Positions 50,871 through 61,036 are shown, counted from the stretch's first letter. The stretch: DNA of 64,000 nt from Thereva unica (GCA_949987705.1 OX465286.1:1116001-1180000); one strand, 5' to 3'. Notes: generated from the letters alone by a model not told the origin. Program-made: numbers and translations.

Positions 50871-52721
50871 ACCCCTTTGAAAATTTTCCGGTTTTGGGAA
50901 AATTCCGGAGTGGCCCTTTTTTGGATGGGAAATTGTTAGGGTCCTCCCAGGGAGTCTGTGAATTGAATCCCACCCCGGGATGACCAGTATTTCCCGAGAT
51001 AATGGGCATTCTGCAGCCCCCCTTGGGGAAATCACAAAAGAGGGGATAACTCCCGAACCCCTTGGAATTTCTGGACCAAATAAAGTGCGCTGAACTCGGG
51101 GGAGCGAGCCCTTTCCAACGATACCCCGTTCATTAAGATCCCAGCACTTTCGTGAAATCGACCAAAAATATCCCAAGGGGAACCCCTTTGAAAATTTTCC
51201 GGTTTTGGGAAAATTCCGGAGTGGCCCTTTTTTGGATGGGAAATTGTTAGGGTCCTCCCAGGGAGTCTGTGAATTGAATCCCACCCCGGGATGACCAGTA
51301 TTTCCCGAGATAATGGGCATTCTGCAGCCCCCCTTGGGGAAATCACAAAAGAGGGGATAACTCCCGAACCCCTTGGAATTTCTGGACCAAATAAAGTGCG
51401 CTGAACTCGGGGGAGCGAGCCCTTTCCAACGATACCCCATTCATTAAGATCCCAGCACTTTCGTGAAATCGACCAAAAATATCCCAAGGGGTACCCCTTT
51501 GAAAATTTTCCGGTTTTGGGAAAATTCTGGAGTGGCCCTTTTTTGGATGGGAAATCGTTAGGGACCTCCCAGGGAGGCTGTGAATTCAATCCCACCCCGG
51601 GCTGACCAGTATTTCCCGAGATAATGGGCATTCTGCAGCCCCCCTTGGGGAAATCACAAAAGAGGGGATAACTCCCGAACCCCTTGGAATTTCTGGACCA
51701 AATAAAGTGCGCTGAACTCAGGGGAGCGAGCCCTTTCCAACGATACCCCATTCATTAAGATCCCAGCACTTTCGTGAAATCGACCAAAAATATCCCAAGG
51801 GGTACCCCTTTGAAAATTTTCCGGTTTTGGGAAAATTCTGGAGTGGCCCTTTTTTGGATGGGAAGTTGTTAGGGACCTCCCAGGGAGGCTGTGAATTCAA
51901 TCCCACCCCAGGCTGACCAGTATTTCCCGAGATAATAGGCATTCTGCAGCCCCCCTTGGGGAAATCACAAAAGAGGGGATAACTCCCGAACCCCTTGGAA
52001 TTTCTGGACCAAATAAAGTGCGCTGAACTCGGGGGAGCGAGCCCTTTCCAACGATACCCCATTCATTAGGATCCCAGCACTTTCGTGAAATCGACCAAAA
52101 ATATCCCAAGGGGTACCCCTTTGAAAATTTTCCGGTTTTGGGAAAATTCTGGAGTGGCCCTTTTTTGGATGGGAAATCGTTAGGGACCTCCCAGGGAGGC
52201 TGTGAATTCAATCCCACCCCGGGCTGACCAGTATTTCCCGAGATAATGGGCATTCTGCAGCCCCCCTTGGGGAAATCACAAAAGAGGGGATAACTCCCGA
52301 ACCCCTTGAAATTTCTGGACCAAATAAAGTGCGCTGAACTCGGGGGAGCGAGCCCTTTCCAACGATACCCCATTCATTAAGATCCCAGCACTTTCGTGAA
52401 ATCGACCAAAAATACCCCAAGGGCCCTTTGAAAATTTTCCGGTTTTGGGAAAATTCTGGAGTGGCCCTTTTTTGGATGGGAAGTTGTTAGGGACCTCCCA
52501 GGGAGGCTGTGAATTCAATCCCACCCCAGGCTGACCAGTATTTCCCGAGATAATAGGCATTCTGCAGCCCCCCTTGGGGAAATCACAAAAGAGGGGATAA
52601 CTCCCGAACCCCTTGGAATTTCTGGACCAAATAAAGTGCGCTGAACTCGGGGGAGCGAGCCCTTTCCAACGATACCCCATTCATTAAGATCCCAGCACTT
52701 TCGTGAAATCGACCAAAAATA
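50871..52721. repeat. 1.85-kb segmental copy b (partner at 48076-49926)
   Basis: It has the same unit order as its partner, with no difference seen. The sequence between the two copies (about 49.93-50.87 kb) is different and resembles 43.1-44.2 kb, so the pair is dispersed rather than strictly tandem. Confidence 0.85.
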
Positions 52722-53237
52722 CCCCAAGGGCCCTTTGAAAATTTTCCGGTTTTGGGAAAATTCTGGAGTGGCCCTTTTTTGGATGGGAAGTTGTTAGGGA
52801 CCTCCCAGGGAGGCTGTGAATTCAATCCCACCCCAGGCTGACCAGTATTTCCCGAGATAATGGGCATTCTGCAGCCCCCCTTGGGGAAATCACAAAAGAG
52901 GGGATAACTCCCGAACCCCTTGGAATTTCTGGACCAAATAAAGTGCGCTGAACTCGGGGGAGCGAGCCCTTTCCAACGATACCCCATTCATTAGGATCCC
53001 AGCACTTTCGTGAAATCGACCAAAAATATCCCAAGGGCCTTTGAAAATTTTCCGGTTTTGGGAAAATTCTGGAGTGGGCCTTTTTTGGATGGGAAATTGT
53101 TAGCGACCTCCCAGGGAGGCTGTGAATTCAATCCCACCCCGGGCTGACCAGTATTTCCCGAGATAATGGGCATTCTGCAGCCCCCCTTGGGGAAATCACA
53201 AAAGAGGGGATAACTCCCGAACCCCTTGAAATTTCTG
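52318..53237. repeat. Three successive monomers with palindrome deletions (4, 4 and 5 bp)
   Basis: Units at 52318 and 52625 have the 4-bp deletion (GGGCCC at 52421-52426 and 52728-52733). The first has A242 and the second G242. The unit at 52932 has lost 5 bp, leaving AAGGGCCTTTG, and keeps T at offset 98. The third deletion is therefore an independent or modified event, not simply another copy of the 4-bp allele. Confidence 0.9.
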
Positions 53238-54101
53238 GACCAAATAAAGTGCGCTGAACTCAGGGGAGCGAGCCCTTTCCAACGATACCCCATTCATTAA
53301 GATCCCAGCACTTTCGTGAAATCGACCAAAAATATCCCAAGGGGTACCCCTTTGAAAATTTTCCGGTTTTGGGAAAATTCCGGAGTGGCCCTTTTTTGGA
53401 TGGGAAATTGTTAGGGACCTCCCAGGGAGGCTGTGAATTGAATCCCACCCCGGGATGACCAGTATTTCCCGAGATAATGGGCATTCTGCAGCCCTCCTTG
53501 GGGAAATAACAAAAGAGGGGATAACTCCCGAACCCCTTGGAATTTCTGGACCAAATAAAGTGCGCTGAACTCGGGGGAGCGAGCCCTTTCCAACGATACC
53601 CCATTCATTAAGATCCCAGCACTTTCGTGAAATCGACCAAAAATATCCCAAGGGGTACCCCTTTGAAAATTTTCCGGTTTTGGGAAAATTCCGGAATGGC
53701 CCTTTTTTGGATGGGAAATTGTTAGGGTCCTCCCAGGGAGTCTGTGAATTGAATCCCACCCCGGGATGACCAGTATTTCCCGAGATAATGGGCATTCTGC
53801 AGCCCCCCTTGGGGAAATCACAAAAGAGGGGATAACTCCCGAACCCCTTGGAATTTCTGGACTAAATAAAGTGCGCTGAACTCGGGGGAGCGAGCCCTTT
53901 CCAACGATACCCCATTCATTAAGATACCAGCACTTTCGTGAAATCGACCAAAAATATCCCAAGGGGTACCCCTTTGAAAATTTTCCGGTTTTGGGAAAAT
54001 TCCGGAGTGGCCCTTTTTTGGATGGGAAATTGTTAGGGACCTCCCAGGGAGGCTGTGAATTCAATCCCACCCCGGGCTGACCAGTATTTCCCGAGATAAT
54101 A
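53238..54101. repeat. Mixed monomers including a half-X mosaic
   Basis: The unit at 53238 has A180 and G193 but G203 and A218, which is the right half of the X family only. The next unit (53549) has the complete X set and a G-to-A change that alters GGAGTGG to GGAATGG near 53696. The unit at 53860 starts with GACTAAA and has GATACCAG. The longest minus-strand frame of the window (271 codons, 53411-54226) results from these changes and not from coding selection. Confidence 0.75.
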
Positions 54102-54792
54102 GGCATTCTGCAGCCCCCCTTGGGGAAATCACAAAAGAGGGGATAACTCCCGAACCCCTTGGAATTTCTGGACCAAATAAAGTGCGCTGAACTCAGGGGA
54201 GCGAGCCCTTTCCAACGATACCCCATTCATTAAGATCCCAGCACTTTCGTGAAATCGACCAAAAATATCCCAAGGGGTACCCCTTTGAAAATTTTCCGGT
54301 TTTGGGAAAATTCTGGAGTGGCCCTTTTTTGGATGGGAAATTGTTAGGGACCTCCCAGGGAGGCTGTGAATTCAATCCCACCCCGGGCTGACCAGTATTT
54401 CCCGAGATAATGGGCATTCTGCAGCCCCCCTTGGGGAAATCACAAAAGAGGGGATAACTCCCGAACCCCTTGGAATTTCTGGACCAAATAAAGTGCGCTG
54501 AACTCGGGGGAGCGAGCCCTTTCCAACGATACCCCATTCATTAGGATCCCAGCACTTTCGTGAAATCGACCAAAAATATCCCAAGGAGTACCCCTTTGAA
54601 AATTTTCCGGTTTTGGGAAAATTCTGGAGTGGGCCTTTTTTGGATGGGAAATTGTTAGGGACCTCCCAGGGAGGCTGTGAATTCAATCCCACCCCGGGCT
54701 GACCAGTATTTCCCGAGATAATGGGCATTCTGCAGCCCCCCTTGGGGAAATCACAAAAGAGGGGATAACTCCCGAACCCCTTGGAATTTCTG

Positions 54793-55099
54793 GACCAAAT
54801 AAAGTGCGCTGAACTCGGGGGAGCGAGCCCTTTCCAACGATACCCCATTCATTAAGATCCCAGCACTTTCGTGAAATCGACCAAAAATACCCCAAGGGCC
54901 CTTTGAAAATTTTCCGGTTTTGGGAAAATTCTGGAGTGGCCCTTTTTTGGATGGGAAGTTGTTAGGGACCTCCCAGGGAGGCTGTGAATTCAATCCCACC
55001 CCAGGCTGACCAGTATTTCCCGAGATAATGGGCATTCTGCAGCCCCCCTTGGGGAAATCACAAAAGAGGGGATAACTCCCGAACCCCTTGGAATTTTTG
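54793..55099. repeat. 4-bp-deleted monomer in 22-unit copy 1
   Basis: GGGCCC lies at 54896-54901, with G242. The unit ends with a C-to-T change giving TTTTTGG, shared with the unit at 61546. Confidence 0.92.
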
Positions 55100-56965
55100 G
55101 ACCAAATAAAGTGCGCTGAACTCGGGGGAGCGAGCCCTTTCCAACGATACCCCATTCATTAGGATCCCAGCACTTTCGTGAAATCGACCAAAAATATCCC
55201 AAGGGGTATCCCTTTGAAAATTTTCCGGTTTTGGGAAAATTCTGGAGTGGGCCTTTTTTGGATGGGAAATTGTTAGGGACCTCCCAGGGAGGCTGTGAAT
55301 TCAATCCCACCCCGGGCTGACCAGTATTTCCCGAGATAATAGGCATTCTGCAGCCCCCCTTGGGGAAATCACAAAAGAGGGGATAACTCCCGAACCCCAT
55401 GAAATTTCTGGACCAAATAAAGTGCGCTGAACTCAGGGGAGCGAGCCCTTTCCAACGATACCCCATTCATTAAGATCCCAGCACTTTCGTGAAATCGACC
55501 AAAAATATCCCAAGGGGTACCCCTTTGAAAATTTTCCGGTTTTGGGAAAATTCCGGAGTGGCCCTTTTTTGGATGGGAAATTGTTAGGGTCCTCCCAGGG
55601 AGTCTGTGAATTGAATCCCACCCCGGGATGACCAGTATTTCCCGAGATAATGGGCATTCTGCAGCCCTCCTTGGGGAAATAACAAAAGAGGGGATAACTC
55701 CCGAACCCCTTGGAATTTCTGGACCAAATAAAGTGCGCTGAACTCGGGGGAGCGAGCCCTTTCCAACGATACCCCATTCATTAAGATACCAGCACTTTCG
55801 TGAAATCGACCAAAAATATCCCAAGGGGTACCCCTTTGAAAATTTTCCGGTTTTGGGAAAATTCTGGAGTGGCCCTTTTTTGGATGGGAAGTTGTTAGGG
55901 ACCTCCCAGGGAGGCTGTGAATTCAATCCCACCCCAGGCTGACCAGTATTTCCCGAGATAATAGGCATTCTGCAGCCCCCCTTGGGGAAATCACAAAAGA
56001 GGGGATAACTCCCGAACCCCTTGGAATTTCTGGACCAAATAAAGTGCGCTGAACTCGGGGGAGCGAGCCCTTTCCAACGATACCCCATTCATTAAGATCC
56101 CAGCACTTTCGTGAAATCGACCAAAAATATCCCAAGGGGTACCCCTTTGAAAATTTTCCGGTTTTGGGAAAATTCCGGAGTGGCCCTTTTTTGGATGGGA
56201 AATTGTTAGGGTCCTCCCAGGGAGTCTGTGAATTGAATCCCACCCCGGGATGACCAGTATTTCCCGAGATTATGGGCATTCTGCAGCCCCCCTTGGGGAA
56301 ATCACAAAAGAGGGGATAACTCCCGAACCCCTTGGAATTTCTGGACCAAATAAAGTGCGCTGAACTCGGGGGAGCGAGCCCTTTCCAACGATACCCCATT
56401 CATTAAGATACCAGCACTTTCGTGAAATCGACCAAAAATATCCCAAGGGGTACCCCTTTGAAAATTTTCCGGTTTTGGGAAAATTCTGGAGTGGCCCTTT
56501 TTTGGATGGGAAGTTGTTAGGGACCTCCCAGGGAGGCTGTGAATTCAATCCCACCCCAGGCTGACCAGTATTTCCCGAGATAATAGGCATTCTGCAGCCC
56601 CCCTTGGGGAAATCACAAAAGAGGGGATAACTCCCGAACCCCTTGGAATTTCTGGACCAAATAAAGTGCGCTGAACTCGGGGGAGCGAGCCCTTTCCAAC
56701 GATACCCCATTCATTAAGATCCCAGCACTTTCGTGAAATCGACCAAAAATATCCCAAGGGGTACCCCTTTGAAAATTTTCCGGTTTTGGGAAAATTCTGG
56801 AGTGGCCCTTTTTTGGATGGGAAATTGTTAGGGACCTCCCAGGGAGGCTGTGAATTCAATCCCACCCCGGGCTGACCAGTATTTCCCGAGATAATGGGCA
56901 TTCTGCAGCTACCCTTGGGGAAATCACAAAAGAGGGGATAACTCCCGAACCCCTTGGAATTTCTG

Positions 56966-57259
56966 GACAAAATAAAGTGCGCTGAACTCGGGGGAGCGAG
57001 CCCTTTCCAACGATACCCCATTCATTAAGATCCCAGCACTTTCGTGAAATCGACCAAAAATATCCCAAATTTTCCGGTTTTGGGAAAATTCTGGAGTGGC
57101 CCTTTTTTGGATGGCAAATTGTTAGGGACCTCCCAGGGAGGCTGTGAATTCAATCCCACCCCGGGCTGACCAGTATTTCCCGAGATAATGGGCATTCTGC
57201 AGCCCCCCTTGGGGAAATCACAAAAGAGGGGATAACTCCCGAACCCCTTGGAATTTCTG
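56966..57259. repeat. 17-bp-deleted monomer with ACAAAATAA start
   Basis: Offsets 104-120 are missing after base 57068, and C167 is present. The start reads GACAAAATAA instead of GACCAAATAA, as in the units at 57882, 60008 and 63719. In all four the preceding unit has GCAGCTACCC, so the two changes travel as a pair. Confidence 0.93.
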
Positions 57260-58276
57260 GACCAAATAAAGTGCGCTGAACTCGGGGGAGCGAGCCCTTT
57301 CCAACGATACCCCATTCATTAAGATCCCAGCACTTTCGTGAAATCGACCAAAAATATCCCAAGGGGTACCCCTTTGAAAATTTTCCGGTTTTGGGAAAAT
57401 TCTGGAGTGGCCCTTTTTTGGATGGGAAATTGTTAGGGACCTCCCAGGGAGGCTGTGAATTCAATCCCACCCCGGGCTGACCAGTATTTCCCGAGATAAT
57501 GGGCATTCTGCAGCCCCCCTTGGGGAAATCACAAAAGAGGGGATAACTCCCGAACCCCTTGGAATTTCTGGACCAAATAAAGTGCGCTGAACTCGGGGGA
57601 GCGAGCCCTTTCCAACGATACCCCATTCATTAAGATCCCAGCACTTTCGTGAAATCGACCAAAAATATCCCAAGGGGTACCCCTTTGAAAATTTTCCGGT
57701 TTTGGGAAAATTCTGGAGTGGCCCTTTTTTGGATGGGAAATTGTTAGGGACCTCCCAGGGAGGCTGTGAATTCAATCCCACCCCGGGCTGACCAGTATTT
57801 CCCGAGATAATGGGCATTCTGCAGCTACCCTTGGGGAAATCACAAAAGAGGGGATAACTCCCGAACCCCTTGGAATTTCTGGACAAAATAAAGTGCGCTG
57901 AACTCGGGGGAGCGAGCCCTTTCCAACGATACCCCATTCATTAAGATCCCAGCACTTTCGTGAAATCGACCAAAAATATCCCAAATTTTCCGGTTTTGGG
58001 AAAATTCTGGAGTGGCCCTTTTTTGGATGGCAAATTGTTAGGGACCTCCCAGGGAGGCTGTGAATTCAATCCCACCCCGGGCTGACCAGTATTTCCCGAG
58101 ATAATGGGCATTCTGCAGCCCCCCTTGGGGAAATCACAAAAGAGGGGATAACTCCCGAACCCCTTGGAATTTCTGGACCAAATAAAGTGCGCTGAACTCG
58201 GGGGAGCGAGCCCTTTCCAACGATACCCCATTCATTAAGATCCCAGCACTTTCGTGAAATCGACCAAAAATATCCC

Positions 58277-58290
58277 AAGGGGTACCCCTT
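58277..58290. repeat. 14-bp perfect palindrome of the monomer (offsets 102-115)
   Basis: AAGGGGTACCCCTT equals its own reverse complement and occurs once in most units. Four different deletion alleles (17, 5, 4 and 1 bp) and two substitutions (T108A; C110T) all fall inside or across it, which makes it the most changeable point of the unit. The centre is a KpnI site. In units with A108 the symmetry is broken at the centre. In the 4-bp deletion the centre GTAC is lost, leaving GGGCCC, which is again a palindrome. Confidence 0.95.
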
Positions 58291-58294
58291 TGAA

Positions 58295-58317
58295 AATTTT
58301 CCGGTTTTGGGAAAATT
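58295..58317. repeat. Inverted repeat with 8-bp arms and 7-base loop (offsets 120-142)
   Basis: The arms AATTTTCC and GGAAAATT are exact reverse complements separated by GGTTTTG. The structure starts four bases after the 14-bp palindrome, so two symmetrical elements lie side by side in the AT-rich half. The 17-bp deletion ends just at its left arm and keeps it. The common T144C change lies outside the arms, so the inverted repeat is conserved in nearly every unit. It could form a hairpin in single-stranded DNA or RNA; that is inference. Confidence 0.85.
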
Positions 58318-58355
58318 CTGGAGTGGCCCTTTTTTGGATGGGAAATTGTTAGGGA

Positions 58356-58368
58356 CCTCCCAGGGAGG
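58356..58368. repeat. Interrupted palindrome CCTCCC-A-GGGAGG (offsets 181-193)
   Basis: Six-base complementary arms flank a single A. The G185 allele of the left-hand region and the T193 allele each break one pair. The best-resolved exchange point in the window (36640-36667) spans this element. Confidence 0.85.
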
Positions 58369-61020
58369 CTGTGAATTCAATCCCACCCCGGGCTGACCAG
58401 TATTTCCCGAGATAATGGGCATTCTGCAGCCCCCCTTGGGGAAATCACAAAAGAGGGGATAACTCCCGAACCCCTTGGAATTTCTGGACCAAATAAAGTG
58501 CGCTGAACTCGGGGGAGCGAGCCCTTTCCAACGATACCCCATTCATTAAGATCCCAGCACTTTCGTGAAATCGACCAAAAATATCCCAAATTTTCCGGTT
58601 TTGGGAAAATTCTGGAGTGGCCCTTTTTTGGATGGCAAATTGTTAGGGACCTCCCAGGGAGGCTGTGAATTCAATCCCACCCCGGGCTGACCAGTATTTC
58701 CCGAGATAATGGGCATTCTGCAGCCCCCCTTGGGGAAATCACAAAAGAGGGGATAACTCCCGAACCCCTTGGAATTTCTGGACCAAATAAAGTGCGCTGA
58801 ACTCGGGGGAGCGAGCCCTTTCCAACGATACCCCATTCATTAAGATCCCAGCACTTTCGTGAAATCGACCAAAAATATCCCAAGGGGTACCCCTTTGAAA
58901 ATTTTCCGGTTTTGGGAAAATTCTGGAGTGGCCCTTTTTTGGATGGGAAATTGTTAGGGACCTCCCAGGGAGGCTGTGAATTCAATCCCACCCCGGGCTG
59001 ACCAGTATTTCCCGAGATAATGGGCATTCTGCAGCCCCCCTTGGGGAAATCACAAAAGAGGGGATAACTCCCGAACCCCTTGGAATTTCTGGACCAAATA
59101 AAGTGCGCTGAACTCGGGGGAGCGAGCCCTTTCCAACGATACCCCATTCATTAAGATCCCAGCACTTTCGTGAAATCGACCAAAAATATCCCAAATTTTC
59201 CGGTTTTGGGAAAATTCTGGAGTGGCCCTTTTTTGGATGGCAAATTGTTAGGGACCTCCCAGGGAGGCTGTGAATTCAATCCCACCCCGGGCTGACCAGT
59301 ATTTCCCGAGATAATGGGCATTCTGCAGCCCCCCTTGGGGAAATCACAAAAGAGGGGATAACTCCCGAACCCCTTGGAATTTCTGGACCAAATAAAGTGC
59401 GCTGAACTCGGGGGAGCGAGCCCTTTCCAACGATACCCCATTCATTAAGATCCCAGCACTTTCGTGAAATCGACCAAAAATATCCCAAGGGGTACCCCTT
59501 TGAAAATTTTCCGGTTTTGGGAAAATTCTGGAGTGGCCCTTTTTTGGATGGGAAATTGTTAGGGACCTCCCAGGGAGGCTGTGAATTCAATCCCACCCCG
59601 GGCTGACCAGTATTTCCCGAGATAATGGGCATTCTGCAGCCCCCCTTGGGGAAATCACAAAAGAGGGGATAACTCCCGAACCCCTTGGAATTTCTGGACC
59701 AAATAAAGTGCGCTGAACTCGGGGGAGCGAGCCCTTTCCAACGATACCCCATTCATTAAGATCCCAGCACTTTCGTGAAATCGACCAAAAATATCCCAAG
59801 GGGTACCCCTTTGAAAATTTTCCGGTTTTGGGAAAATTCTGGAGTGGCCCTTTTTTGGATGGGAAATTGTTAGGGACCTCCCAGGGAGGCTGTGAATTCA
59901 ATCCCACCCCGGGCTGACCAGTATTTCCCGAGATAATGGGCATTCTGCAGCTACCCTTGGGGAAATCACAAAAGAGGGGATAACTCCCGAACCCCTTGGA
60001 ATTTCTGGACAAAATAAAGTGCGCTGAACTCGGGGGAGCGAGCCCTTTCCAACGATACCCCATTCATTAAGATCCCAGCACTTTCGTGAAATCGACCAAA
60101 AATATCCCAAATTTTCCGGTTTTGGGAAAATTCTGGAGTGGCCCTTTTTTGGATGGCAAATTGTTAGGGACCTCCCAGGGAGGCTGTGAATTCAATCCCA
60201 CCCCGGGCTGACCAGTATTTCCCGAGATAATGGGCATTCTGCAGCCCCCCTTGGGGAAATCACAAAAGAGGGGATAACTCCCGAACCCCTTGGAATTTCT
60301 GGACCAAATAAAGTGCGCTGAACTCGGGGGAGCGAGCCCTTTCCAACGATACCCCATTCATTAAGATCCCAGCACTTTCGTGAAATCGACCAAAAATATC
60401 CCAAGGGGTACCCCTTTGAAAATTTTCCGGTTTTGGGAAAATTCTGGAGTGGCCCTTTTTTGGATGGGAAATTGTTAGGGACCTCCCAGGGAGGCTGTGA
60501 ATTCAATCCCACCCCGGGCTGACCAGTATTCCCCGAGATAATGGGCATTCTGCAGCCCCCCTTGGGGAAATCACAAAAGAGGGGATAACTCCCGAACCCC
60601 TTGGAATTTCTGGACCAAATAAAGTGCGCTGAACTCGGGGGAGCGAGCCCTTTCCAACGATACCCCATTCATTAAGATTCCAGCACTTTCGTGAAATCGA
60701 CCAAAAATATCCCAAGGGGTACCCCTTTGAAAATTTTCCGGTATTGGGAAAATTCCGGAGTGGCCCTTTTTTGGATGGGAAATTGTTAGGGTCCTCCCAG
60801 GGAGTCTGTGAATTGAATCCCACCCCGGGATGACCAGTATTTCCCGAGATAATGGGCATTCTGCAGCCCCCCTTGGGGAAATCACAAAAGAGGGGATAAC
60901 TCCCGAACCCCTTGGAATTTCTGGACCAAATAAAGTGCGCTGAACTCAGGGGAGCGAGCCCTTTCCAACGATACCCCATTCATTAAGATCCCAGCACTTT
61001 CGTGAAATAGACCAAAAATA

Positions 61021-61036
61021 CCCCTAGGGGTACCCC
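61021..61036. repeat. Double palindrome CCCCTAGGGGTACCCC created by two substitutions
   Basis: The partner copy, 6,753 bp to the left, reads TCCCAAGGGGTACCCC. T-to-C at 61021 and A-to-T at 61025 together turn the imperfect TCCCAAGGGG into the perfect palindrome CCCCTAGGGG, overlapping the existing GGGGTACCCC. A third change (C to A at 61009) lies 12 bases upstream. Confidence 0.9.

Larger units (their letters stand above)
58266..58345. other. A-tract-rich half of the monomer, possibly curved (offsets 91-170)
   Basis: Runs of A or T of four to eight bases are centred near offsets 93, 121.5, 131.5, 138.5 and 157.5: A5, A4T4, T4, A4 and T6. Some spacings are near multiples of a helical turn (28.5, 10 and 19), one is not (7). 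Phased A-tracts are known to bend DNA and to influence nucleosome placement. Whether this unit is curved is inference from spacing alone. Confidence 0.5.
58176..58486. repeat. Reference monomer (consensus-like 311-bp unit)
   Basis: This copy carries the commonest base at every recurrent variable site, so it serves as the reference. It is 155/311 G+C and has ten CpG. Sites that would cut an array into 311-bp ladders: KpnI at offsets 106-111, EcoRI at 198-203, SmaI at 212-217, PstI at 249-254. BamHI appears only in units with G at offset 63 (sites 63-68). KpnI is lost by A108 and by the palindrome deletions, EcoRI by G199 or G203, SmaI by A215. The AT-rich part lies at offsets 91-170. The rest is richer in C and G runs, for example the C6 at 255-260. 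A 311-bp unit is close to twice 155 bp, so it could hold two closely packed nucleosomes; that is inference. Confidence 0.95.
57260..60301. repeat. Trimer-dimer-dimer-trimer block on the 17-bp-deleted monomer
   Basis: Write c for a reference-like unit, t for a reference-like unit with GCAGCTACCC, and d for the 17-bp-deleted C167 unit. The order is c-t-d (57260-58175, 916 bp), c-d (58176-58780, 605 bp), c-d (58781-59385, 605 bp), c-t-d (59386-60301, 916 bp). The d unit starts with GACAAAA only after t. All d units (57882, 58487, 59092, 60008) have C167. The c and t units agree at every other diagnostic site. Confidence 0.92.
54102..60854. repeat. 22-unit higher-order repeat, copy 1 (6,753 bp)
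   Basis: Private markers in order: AAGGAGTACC near 54583, the 4-bp-deleted unit (54793), TTTTTGG near 55095, CCCATGAAA near 55398, CCCTCC with AATAAC near 55667, GATACCAG near 55796, GATTATGGG near 56271, GCAGCTACCC near 56908, GGACAAAATA near 56965, then the 17-bp-deleted unit at 56966. All recur 6,753 bp later up to the window end. The length equals 22 units minus one 4-bp and five 17-bp deletions. Confidence 0.88.

Noticed and set aside
53411..54226. Longest frame, 271 codons on the minus strand
   Set aside because: It is made by chance loss of stops in two consecutive G203 units plus further substitutions. Its content is the same repeat peptide as elsewhere.
58181..58186. AATAAA polyadenylation hexamer once per unit on the plus strand (offsets 6-11)
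   Set aside because: A six-base match in an AT-rich spot is expected by chance and is copied with the unit. There is no gene upstream for it to serve.
58250..58266. Possible CENP-B box at TTTCGTGAAATCGACCA (offsets 75-91)
   Set aside because: The left half TTCG and the central A match, but the right half needs CGGG and reads GACC. That is five of nine core positions, so it is not a functional box by consensus.
58349..58354. TTAGGG telomere-type hexamer in each unit
   Set aside because: There is only one isolated copy per unit, never in tandem. It does not support a telomeric origin.
58338..58392. G-quadruplex motif
   Set aside because: GGG runs are present, but the loops are about 8-9 bases and longer, beyond the usual motif definition.
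58176..58486. Internal two-fold structure (311 as two related halves of about 155 bp)
   Set aside because: Short motifs such as TTCTGG recur at offsets 142 and 307, but the halves do not align over any useful length by eye.
60924..61030. AvrII-type site and cluster of changes taken as a foreign insertion
   Set aside because: The flanking sequence continues in phase with no length change. It is three substitutions, not an insertion.
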